Positions 1 through 5,162 of a stretch of 9,345 nucleotides of DNA are shown one piece after another. Made by a program: the position numbers and the translations under genes. The stretch comes from Candidatus Cloacimonadota bacterium. Lineage in GTDB: Bacteria > Cloacimonadota > Cloacimonadia > Cloacimonadales > TCS61. Below the pieces are notes generated by a model. It was not told where the DNA came from, searched no databases, and saw only the letters and a list, made by a program, of their open reading frames with translations. The stretch is taken from the NCBI GenBank assembly GCA_003647825.1, contig QMNP01000047.1, positions 1-9,345 on the forward strand, written 5' to 3'. Positions within the stretch are counted from its first letter, which is position 1; each line of letters opens with the position of its first letter.

Positions 1-420
1 ATACCAGCAGCTCTGGGTGTAATGATGCTTCTGCGGCTCATTCCTTCGATTGATTGGATCAGTCGTTTTCCGGTGGCTCTCATCATTGGAACTACTTCCG
101 GAATATATTTCCTGCGCTACTTGAAATCTGATGTTATCAACCAATTAACTGCAACAATGATCAATCCCTTTACCGGTGGGAACTGGGTTGTTGTTATTGG
201 ACAGCTTCTGCTTGTTGTCGGTACAATAACCGGTGTGATCTATTTTTATTTCAGCAAAAAGCATGAAGGTGCTTTCGGTGTTAGCGCCAAGATCGGGATT
301 TATTTCTTGATGGTAAGTTTTGGTGCTGCCTTTGGTTACACCGCCATGGCGCGTATTTCCCTATTGATCGGTAGATTGCAGTTCCTGCTGGGAGATTGGC
401 TGGGAATATTAAGTCCATAG
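1..420 (+). CDS. C-terminal part of a multi-pass membrane protein (5' end outside window)
   Basis: The reading frame is open from the first base of the window and ends at the TAG at 418-420, so this is the last 139 residues of a longer protein; the ATGs at 22 and 25 lie inside a hydrophobic stretch and are probably not the real start. Visible hydrophobic segments are at about residues 1-15, 23-41, 62-84 and 97-123 of the fragment, which fits three to four membrane spans with short basic loops (SKKHE near 85-89, and a GR pair near 124-125). No catalytic or transport motif was recognised. It lies 57 bp upstream of the mobB-like gene on the same strand, so the two may be co-transcribed, although a hairpin separates them. 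The function is unknown; inner-membrane location is inferred from hydrophobicity alone. Confidence 0.75.
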   Translation: MPAALGVMMLLRLIPSIDWISRFPVALIIGTTSGIYFLRYLKSDVINQLTATMINPFTGGNWVVVIGQLLLVVGTITGVIYFYFSKKHEGAFGVSAKIGIYFLMVSFGAAFGYTAMARISLLIGRLQFLLGDWLGILSP

Positions 421-426
421 AATTTT

Positions 427-457
427 AGATTCGAAGTCTTAGAAACTTCGGAAATCT
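427..457 (+). promoter_or_regulatory. Intergenic hairpin upstream of the mobB-like gene
   Basis: AGATT (427-431) and CGAAGT (432-437) can pair with ACTTCG (445-450) and AATCT (453-457), giving an 11-bp stem with a 7-nt loop and a 2-nt bulge (GA, 451-452). No T-run follows, so it is not a standard intrinsic terminator. It ends 7 nt before the GGAG ribosome binding site at 465. It could be an mRNA processing or stability element between two co-transcribed genes, or a translational control hairpin. The role is inferred. Confidence 0.4.
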
Positions 458-477
458 GGCAATTGGAGAAAAAAAAT

Positions 478-1224
478 ATGAAAGTAATTAGCATTGCAGG
501 TTATCATCATACAGGTAAAACGTCTGTTTGTGTTGCCTTAATAAAAGAGCTCAAGAAGCGCGGACATAGTGTTGCATCGATTAAAGATATTCATGCAGAG
601 AATTTCACAATGGAAAAAGAAGGCAGCAACAGCTGGCGTCACTGGGAAGCCAGCCAAAATGTTGTTATTGCTCGGGGATTGACCGAAACATATCAAATCT
701 GGCATGAACAGCTTTCACTACAACAAATGCTTTCCAAACTCGATGCAGACTGGGTTGTTGTAGAAGGCATGAAAACTGCTGCTCTTCCACGTGTTATTTG
801 TGCCAGTGATGAAACCCAACTTGATGAATTAATTGACGATACTGTTATTGCAATCTCCGGTATTTATGGCAATGATCATAGTTCTTATAAAAATTTAAAA
901 GTGTTTAATGATAAATCTGATATTGGTGAATTAACCGATCTGATTGTAAACAAAGTTTTTGAAGTTTTACCACTTCCTAAACCGGAATGCTGTGGTGAAT
1001 GCGGTATGAGTTGTTATGAAATGGTGGGAGCGATCATTACTGGGAAACGGACCAGAGACGATTGTAAAACAGATCGAAACTTGGATATCTCGATTGAACT
1101 TGATGGTAAGAAACTTAATGTCGTTCCCTACGTACAGAGAACATTAAAAGATGTGATATTAGCCTACATGAAGAATCTGAAAGGTGTAAAAGAAGATAAG
1201 AAAATTCAAATAACAATTAATTGA
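478..1224 (+). CDS. MobB-like P-loop GTPase with C-terminal cysteine-rich (putative Fe-S) domain
   Basis: This 248-residue protein resembles MobB, the GTP-binding adapter of molybdopterin-guanine dinucleotide synthesis. Visible features: Walker A GYHHTGKT at residues 8-15; a MobB-like SIKDIHAENF segment at 34-43 with downstream SWRHWEA at 52-58; and a Walker-B/VEGxK-like VVVEGMK at 93-99. After the GTPase domain (about 1-165) comes a cysteine cluster (Cys171, 172, 175, 179 and 196, with CGECGMSC at 172-179), followed by a VPYVQ...LKG tail. The spacing resembles small [4Fe-4S] domains and, from memory, longer MobB-like proteins of some anaerobes and methanogens. ATG 478 is chosen because GGAG at 465-468 sits 9 nt before it; an upstream in-frame TTG at 463 overlaps that site and is rejected. 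The next gene's ATG follows 14 nt after this stop. No other molybdenum-cofactor gene is nearby, so molybdenum or tungsten cofactor delivery is an inference and a different metallo-partner is possible. Confidence 0.8.
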   Translation: MKVISIAGYHHTGKTSVCVALIKELKKRGHSVASIKDIHAENFTMEKEGSNSWRHWEASQNVVIARGLTETYQIWHEQLSLQQMLSKLDADWVVVEGMKTAALPRVICASDETQLDELIDDTVIAISGIYGNDHSSYKNLKVFNDKSDIGELTDLIVNKVFEVLPLPKPECCGECGMSCYEMVGAIITGKRTRDDCKTDRNLDISIELDGKKLNVVPYVQRTLKDVILAYMKNLKGVKEDKKIQITIN

Positions 1225-1238
1225 ACCAGGAGTGCATG

Positions 1239-1841
1239 ATGAAGGCTAACATTGTAATTCAGAAAGCAAAAGGCCAGGTTATTAAAATTTGTAATTCACC
1301 AAAGATGTTCAAAAAGGAGCTCTATATTTACGAGAAAAAACTTCCTTTTACGCCAAAACTTTTAGACCATGATGGAAAAAATACTTTAATGCTGGAATAT
1401 ATTGATGGTATTCCATTAATTGATCTACTTAAACCAGATTTTGCTCGTGTTGCAGAACTAATTGCTGAATTACATGAATTAGAGAATAAATCTGGTAAAG
1501 TAATTTGTCATATCGATAATAATCCGATGAATTTCATTTATTCAAAAGGGATGTATTATATGTTTGATTTTAGTGAATGGGAATATGATCTGCCGGAAAA
1601 GGATCTTATCCATTTTTTACTTTTCTGGGCATCAATTTATGATACAAATAAATTTGAATCAGTTCACAGATCCATAATAAATGGATATAAAAAGATTGGT
1701 ACAATAAATCCTTTGGAATGGGAGCTGTTAATTCCCGGAGTAATAGAACGCTTTGATAGCAGAAGACGAAAATTCGGTAAAAAGGAAAAAAATCCTGATA
1801 TTGTTGAAAATAGAGAACTTATTAAGAATATCTATTTTTAA
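1239..1841 (+). CDS. Small protein-kinase-fold / phosphotransferase-like protein
   Basis: This 200-residue protein looks like a minimal kinase fold related to RIO, Bud32 or aminoglycoside/choline phosphotransferases. Residues visible: a possible ATP-lysine strand QVIKICNS with Lys16; a hinge-like stretch LEYIDGIPLIDLL near 52-64; a catalytic loop HIDNNPMNF at 91-99 (Asp93 and Asn98 in the expected places); and a DFS triplet at 110-112 in place of DFG, Asp110 being the expected metal ligand. No glycine-rich loop is evident and the N-lobe is very short. The C-terminus (about 170-200) is highly charged. ATG 1239 is preferred because AGGAG (1228-1232) lies 6 nt upstream; ATG 1236 is only 3 nt from it, and TTG 1221 overlaps the preceding stop. 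It lies directly behind the mobB-like gene and is probably co-translated with it. The substrate is unknown; it might phosphorylate a small molecule or a protein. Confidence 0.7.
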   Translation: MKANIVIQKAKGQVIKICNSPKMFKKELYIYEKKLPFTPKLLDHDGKNTLMLEYIDGIPLIDLLKPDFARVAELIAELHELENKSGKVICHIDNNPMNFIYSKGMYYMFDFSEWEYDLPEKDLIHFLLFWASIYDTNKFESVHRSIINGYKKIGTINPLEWELLIPGVIERFDSRRRKFGKKEKNPDIVENRELIKNIYF

Positions 1842-1870
1842 TTGTTGATCTGTTCAATAATTTTAAGGTT

Positions 1871-2440
1871 TTACATTTCTCCTGTGAACATTACCATCAC
1901 CTGTTCACCTGCAATTATTTCAACTTCCTGAAGAGGATATTCGGTTCCATAAACATCGATCATTTTTAAAGTGTAGTTACCTTCTTTAACAGCGATAACA
2001 TCGATTCCATCTGGTTCAAGCGAACCTTCATAAAGATCTTCAGACCATTCTTCTGAATTATTTGTTCTTAGCAGAACTTGATCGAGAATTATTGATGATA
2101 TATTTCTTAGTTGAATTTGACCTCTATCGTACTTTAAATTATAAGATCTGTCCTTACCAGGTTCCATTTCTACAGTAAAAGTTTTTGGTGACCTGAAGGA
2201 TACAGGTGAATTTGCAACATATTCTACAGAAACGTTAATTTTTTCATTCCATAATACAAAAGAATTAAGATAAAAAGTTTCGTCAGCATAACCAACATTG
2301 GCAGGAATATGATAAATAATTCCATCAATTTTAACTGTTTGCTGAATGGGTGTTTTGTTATAAACAACCAGTTCACATTCTTTTGCGCAACCAAATAAGG
2401 ACATCAAACCAGTTAATAAAATCAATCCCTTTCTAATCAT
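1871..2440 (-). CDS. Predicted lipoprotein with two beta-sandwich-like domains
   Basis: The 189-residue product starts with a basic N-terminus, a hydrophobic stretch and a lipobox-like LFGC with Cys18, so it is predicted to be exported and lipid-anchored; Phe at -2 is less usual and Ala at +2 does not suggest inner-membrane retention. Residues 20-105 and 106-189 are each strand-rich and begin with similar patterns (ELVVYNKTPI and IQLRNISSII), suggesting tandem beta-sandwich domains. The second contains EEWSEDLYEGSLEPDG at 130-145 with Trp132 and Asp135. This recalls, from memory, a common surface-protein domain with a WGxDxL core followed by a PG turn and a GxYD-like strand. The start is ATG at 2440-2438, which has AGGAG (complement of 2446-2450) 5 nt upstream; an in-frame TTG five codons earlier is rejected. 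It converges with the kinase-like gene (29 bp gap) and diverges from the RRM gene. The function is unknown. Confidence 0.75.
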   Translation of the reverse strand: MIRKGLILLTGLMSLFGCAKECELVVYNKTPIQQTVKIDGIIYHIPANVGYADETFYLNSFVLWNEKINVSVEYVANSPVSFRSPKTFTVEMEPGKDRSYNLKYDRGQIQLRNISSIILDQVLLRTNNSEEWSEDLYEGSLEPDGIDVIAVKEGNYTLKMIDVYGTEYPLQEVEIIAGEQVMVMFTGEM

Positions 2441-2516
2441 AATAACTCCTAACAATTTTCATCCCCAACCAAAACTCAATTTCATATAAAGAATTGTAAA
2501 GCTGAAAAAGTTATTC

Positions 2517-2547
2517 TTGACACAATCATAGTAATCGAAATTACTAT
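2517..2547 (+). promoter_or_regulatory. Putative sigma-70-type promoter with overlapping dyad operator, upstream of RRM gene
   Basis: TTGACA at 2517-2522 matches the -35 consensus. A possible -10, TACTAT (2542-2547), follows after 19 bp, which is longer than the optimal 17. A perfect inverted repeat, ATAGTAAT (2528-2535), CGAA, ATTACTAT (2540-2547), fills the spacer and overlaps the -10, the usual place for a repressor operator. The expected transcript would carry about 50 nt of leader before the first RRM ATG. The same dyad gives a TACTAT on the - strand, but no good -35 accompanies it there. The regulator is unknown. Confidence 0.45.
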
Positions 2548-2590
2548 ACCCTATTAGAATACTAAATATTAATTTACAGGACTCAGTTTT

Positions 2591-2630
2591 TGAGGGAGTT
2601 AGTATGATCAACTATGAGGGAGTGAGAATG
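2591..2630 (+). promoter_or_regulatory. Duplicated ribosome-binding-site/ATG cassette of the RRM gene
   Basis: Two 16-nt blocks at 2591-2606 and 2615-2630 agree at 14 of 16 positions. Each consists of TGAGGGAGT followed by AG and an ATG, with GGGAG 5 nt from the ATG (2604 and 2628). They are 24 nt apart, so both ATGs are in the same frame and products would differ by eight N-terminal residues (MINYEGVR). Confidence 0.7.
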
Positions 2631-2939
2631 AATATTTTTGTTGGCAACATGAATCGTGATATTACCAAAGATAATTTGGCAAATGAATTCAGAAAGTTTG
2701 GAAATGTAGAAACTGTTACTATTCTGATAGATCGCATTAACGGAGAGTGGAAAGCCTTTGGATTCGTTGAAATGCCGGTTCGTGAAGAAGCTTTTAAAGC
2801 TATAAGTGCTATGGATGGAAAAGAGTTTTTGGGTAAAGATTTAGTTGTTCATGAAGCTAGATATCGATCAGATGATCGAAGAAACACTACACGTCTTGGA
2901 GGTAGGAGACACACAGATATATATGAAGATGAAAATTAG
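2628..2939 (+). CDS. Small single-RRM RNA-binding protein
   Basis: This is a compact bacterial RRM protein of 103 residues (111 if translation starts at ATG 2604). RNP2 is IFVGNM at residues 3-8 and RNP1 is KAFGFVEM at 42-49; the intervening helix and strand, and the AxSAMDGKEFLGK segment around 57-70, fit a complete beta-alpha-beta-beta-alpha-beta fold ending near residue 77. The tail (about 78-103) is rich in Arg and Asp, ends acidic, and is probably disordered. Aromatic residues at the canonical RNA-contacting places in RNP1 and RNP2 (Phe4, Phe44, Phe46) are present. Proteins of this family bind single-stranded RNA and in several bacteria are cold-inducible, but the RNA target here is unknown. 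ATG 2628 is chosen because such proteins normally begin just before RNP2; ATG 2604 has an equally good ribosome binding site. It appears to be a single-gene transcript with its own promoter. Confidence 0.9.
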   Translation: MNIFVGNMNRDITKDNLANEFRKFGNVETVTILIDRINGEWKAFGFVEMPVREEAFKAISAMDGKEFLGKDLVVHEARYRSDDRRNTTRLGGRRHTDIYEDEN

Positions 2940-2957
2940 TATATTGAAACATAATTC

Positions 2958-3149
2958 CTAAATATCAAAATTTATAACTAAACGCAATTTTAAATAAAGA
3001 AAAGGATTAAAAACGTCGTTTTCAAATCCTTCATAAGTATTCCATCCCCAGAAAATTATTCCTGGTACCAGTTCTGCTCCGAATTGAATTTTATAAGGAT
3101 TCATAATAGTAAATCCCATTCCCGGAAATATCTCCAATTCATAAAATGC
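2958..3149 (-). pseudogene. C-terminal remnant of a beta-strand-rich (outer-membrane-like) protein
   Basis: On the - strand a 63-codon open stretch runs from about 3149 to a TAG at 2960-2958, with a TGA in frame two codons before it. The translation alternates hydrophobic and polar residues and is rich in aromatics and glycine (for example GIIFWGWNTYEGFEND, then YLKLRLVINFDI at the end), as in the last strands of outer-membrane barrels. Using the internal ATG near 3119 only 53 residues would be made, with poor ribosome-binding-site spacing (12 nt). It has no visible 5' portion, and the upstream side runs into the hairpin-rich block. I read it as a gene fragment whose front was lost, possibly when the repeat block arrived. 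A tiny intact gene is less likely. The family is not identified. Confidence 0.45.
3002..3031 (-). terminator. Possible intrinsic terminator for leftward transcription
   Basis: AAGGATT (3002-3008) pairs with AATCCTT (3025-3031), and AAAAC (3010-3014) pairs with GTTTT (3018-3022). This gives a 12-bp stem with a small internal loop and a 3-nt apex. Read on the - strand the stem is followed by TTCTTTATTT, a T-rich tail; on the + strand there is no such tail. It could end transcripts coming from the patatin gene. The stem is AT-rich and lies within the remnant reading frame, so chance is possible. Confidence 0.35.
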
Positions 3150-3163
3150 TTGTCATCAATACC

Positions 3164-3340
3164 TTCTTTTAATCAAAAGAATTCCTCGCTGCTCTGCATC
3201 GGGGTGGCCTAATTTTCTCCCCTGATTTAGGGGAGATGTCCGGTAGGACAGAGGGGTAAATATTGAAAATTCGATTTTCAGCTTGCTGAAATAAAGTTGG
3301 CGAAATACCCCTTGGCGTCTGCCACGGGCATAGTCAACTT
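3164..3340. repeat. Hairpin-dense intergenic block, probably an interspersed repeat
   Basis: This part of the 2940-3352 gap holds at least seven inverted repeats in about 180 bp: TTCTTTT/AAAAGAA (3164-3181); TCTCCCCT/AGGGGAGA (3216-3236, 8-bp stem, 5-nt loop); TGTCC/GGACA (3237-3250); TGAAAAT/ATTTTCA (3264-3280); TTTCAGC/GCTGAAA (3276-3291); TGGC/GCCA (3313-3324); and two long-range pairs, AGGGGTA (3252-3258) with TACCCCT (3306-3312) and AAGTTG (3294-3299) with CAACTT (3335-3340). The two hairpins at 3264-3280 and 3276-3291 share bases and are mutually exclusive. Much of it is GC-richer than its surroundings and no reading frame explains it. The motif of a CCCCT/AGGGG hairpin followed by a GTCC/GGAC hairpin and a GGGGTA resembles, from memory, non-coding repeats scattered in several uncultured bacterial genomes. 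None of the hairpins has a T-tail, so terminator function is not supported. Confidence 0.55.
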
Positions 3341-3352
3341 CAAGAATTTTCT

Positions 3353-4168
3353 TTATTCCAAAAGAGACAATATTGATTTTTTCTGTTCAAGTTTTTTTAT
3401 CATTTCCTGCCGGAAGAATTTTACATCTTGTCTCACGCTTAGTAGCACAAAATTTATTTTATCAAAATCTAATATACCGACATCTCTTAGAGCAGGTTTT
3501 ATGTATATATCTGGTTTACAGATCTTCATTTGATATTCTACGATACTGGATTGCAGAATCTGAAAAGAAGTCATCATATTATCAAACCAGTTAGGAATTT
3601 TAGGTTCAATTGGAAAAGATTTGGTACCCGAAACATCAACTGCAATAAGTATATCACAATCATCTCTTATAATATCGAATGGCAGGTTATTGGAAGTTCC
3701 TCCATCGATCAAAACACACTGCTGGAAAATAATAGGCTCAAAAACAGCTGGTATGGAAAGTGAACCCCGAACTGCCGGGATGAGTTCTCCAGTTTCAAAA
3801 ACTACATCTTCTTCCCTCCAAAAATCTGTTGCTACAACTTTTAGCGGGATCTTCAATTCTTCGAATGTATCTGCAGGTATATGTTCGTTCAAAAAATTTT
3901 CAACACCCTTTCCTTTAATTAGACTTGCTTTGCTTAGGATGGAAAAATCGAGTAGCTTCAAAAAGACTTTGTAATCAATTTCACGCACTATTTTTTCAAT
4001 ATCCAATCCACTTAAACCGGAAGCATACATGGCACCAATAATAGCACCGATACTTGTACCGGAAATTATAGAAGGTTTCACACCAAGTTCATCAAGTACT
4101 TTCAAGAACTCGATATGACAGATTCCACGAGCTCCTCCACCACCTAAAGCTATACCAATTTTCTTCAT
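3353..4168 (-). CDS. Patatin-like phospholipase / serine esterase (RssA-NTE type)
   Basis: A complete 271-residue patatin domain. The oxyanion-hole motif GGGGARG is at residues 9-15, the nucleophile elbow GTSIG at 37-41 (Ser39), and the catalytic Asp155 lies in IDGG at 154-157, so the Ser-Asp dyad is intact. Other typical features are the ATDF stretch at 113-116 and RGSLSIPAVFEP at 134-145. Family members hydrolyse acyl esters of phospholipids or lysophospholipids; the length and motifs fit the cytoplasmic RssA/YlbK group rather than secreted toxins such as ExoU. No signal peptide is visible. The start ATG at 4168-4166 has GGAG (complement of 4173-4176) 4 nt upstream. It diverges from murI across 175 bp, and its 3' end stops 12 bp before the hairpin block, so the block would form part of its 3' untranslated region. 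The substrate is not predictable. Confidence 0.92.
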   Translation of the reverse strand: MKKIGIALGGGGARGICHIEFLKVLDELGVKPSIISGTSIGAIIGAMYASGLSGLDIEKIVREIDYKVFLKLLDFSILSKASLIKGKGVENFLNEHIPADTFEELKIPLKVVATDFWREEDVVFETGELIPAVRGSLSIPAVFEPIIFQQCVLIDGGTSNNLPFDIIRDDCDILIAVDVSGTKSFPIEPKIPNWFDNMMTSFQILQSSIVEYQMKICKPDIYIKPALRDVGILDFDKINFVLLSVRQDVKFFRQEMIKKLEQKKSILSLLE

Positions 4169-4294
4169 AATACTCCGTTAGCTGCAATTCTGACATTTTT
4201 CATTTTTCACTTGCAATTTTCAAGATTCAACTTTATTCAATAAGGCTAAATAATGTAGGAAACTAAATAAGTCAAATAAATATTTAAACCTGTC

Positions 4295-4300
4295 TTGACA
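4295..4300 (+). promoter_or_regulatory. Possible -35 element of the murI operon promoter
   Basis: TTGACA lies 44 nt before the ATG at 4344 and is preceded by C, as is the TTGACA ahead of the RRM gene. No convincing -10 hexamer occurs at 16-18 bp (the sequence there is ATTTTG or similar), so this is only a candidate. The 4169-4343 gap also contains the control region for the divergent patatin gene, for which I see no clear promoter hexamers. Confidence 0.3.
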
Positions 4301-4343
4301 ACGAGATGTTCTAAACAATTTTGGAACAAGAAAATTAGATTAT

Positions 4344-5162
4344 ATGAGGGATAAATTGAATAAGCAGCCCATAGGAATTTTTGATTCAGGTGTTGGTGGA
4401 TTGACTGTATTTAAAGAAATCCGTAAATTATTTCCATTTGAAGATATTGTTTATTTCGGTGATACTGCCAGGGTTCCATATGGCCCAAAATCTCCACGCA
4501 CGGTTGTGGATTATTCTATTCAAAATGCCCGTTTTCTTATGCAATGCGGAGCAAAGATAATTGTTGTGGCTTGTAATACTTCATCTGCTGTTGCTCTTCC
4601 AGAGCTTCAAAAGAAAATCCCCGTTCCAGTTATTGGTGTTATAGAACCAGGATCAATTAGTGCAATTAGTGCAACAATAAATAACCGAATTGGTGTGATT
4701 GGTACAGAGGGAACTATTCGAAGTAAGGCTTATGCTGATGCTATTTACAAAATAGCTCCAGACATACAAGTCTTTAGCCAGGCTTGTCCTTTATTTGTTT
4801 CTCTGGCAGAAGAAGGTTGGGAAGATCATGATGTAACAAAACTTGTAATTGCAGAATATTTGGAGAATTTATTAACCAAAAATATCGACACATTAGTGCT
4901 GGGCTGTACTCATTATCCGATTTTAAAAAAACCAATTGGAGATTTTGCAGGTTCAAATATTAAATTAGTTGATAGTGCCGAAGCTGTTACACATCAACTT
5001 TTGAAAATATTGCCAGATCCTGAAACTGAAGTTAATGGGCAAGATAGATTCTACGTAAGTGATAATGAACAGAAATTCATGAAGATCGCTTCCAGGATCC
5101 TGGAGAAAGAGATCAAAAACCTGATCAATGTAAAATTAGGGGAAAGCTGGTATATATCCTGA
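4344..5162 (+). CDS. murI: Glutamate racemase
   Basis: MurI interconverts L- and D-glutamate in the cytoplasm, supplying D-Glu to MurD for peptidoglycan. The 272-residue protein (family usually about 260-290) has the N-terminal PIGIFDSGVGG at 9-19 with Asp14-Ser15; YFGDTARVPYG at 37-47; the first catalytic cysteine in VVACNTSSA (Cys77); and the second in LGCTHYP (Cys188, followed by His190). All catalytic residues are present. Start choice is open: ATG 4344 has only a weak purine stretch upstream, while TTG 4356, four codons later, has GAGG (4346-4349) 6 nt before it and would begin MNKQPIGIFDSG, closer to the family norm; another gene here (pyrG) does use TTG. A 9-bp unit, CAATTAGTG, is directly repeated at 4654-4671 and encodes ISAISA, a small in-frame duplication. 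The stop TGA overlaps the next ATG by one base, indicating translational coupling. It is the first gene of the murI to pyrG operon. Confidence 0.95.
   Translation: MRDKLNKQPIGIFDSGVGGLTVFKEIRKLFPFEDIVYFGDTARVPYGPKSPRTVVDYSIQNARFLMQCGAKIIVVACNTSSAVALPELQKKIPVPVIGVIEPGSISAISATINNRIGVIGTEGTIRSKAYADAIYKIAPDIQVFSQACPLFVSLAEEGWEDHDVTKLVIAEYLENLLTKNIDTLVLGCTHYPILKKPIGDFAGSNIKLVDSAEAVTHQLLKILPDPETEVNGQDRFYVSDNEQKFMKIASRILEKEIKNLINVKLGESWYIS

Noticed and set aside
463..477. TTG start giving a five-residue extension of the MobB-like protein
   Set aside because: The codon overlaps the ribosome binding site of ATG 478 and has no site of its own.
1842..1870. Weak hairpin between the converging kinase-like and lipoprotein genes
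   Set aside because: Only 4-5 contiguous pairs around AATTG/CAAT with mismatches; too weak to call a terminator.
2528..2560. Bidirectional promoter for the lipoprotein gene using the mirrored TACTAT
   Set aside because: No recognisable -35 hexamer lies at a suitable distance on the - strand.
3216..3250. Intrinsic terminator at the CCCCT/AGGGG hairpin
   Set aside because: No T-run follows the stem on either strand, so it is treated as part of the repeat block.
3164..3340. CRISPR array or mobile element with a transposase
   Set aside because: The repeats are inverted, not regularly spaced direct repeats, and no transposase or cas gene is in the window. A non-autonomous element remains possible but unproven.
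3297..3974. Several + strand open frames (up to 117 codons) opposite the patatin gene and its 3' flank
   Set aside because: They are antisense to an intact patatin domain with full catalytic motifs, lack ribosome binding sites and show no protein-like pattern.
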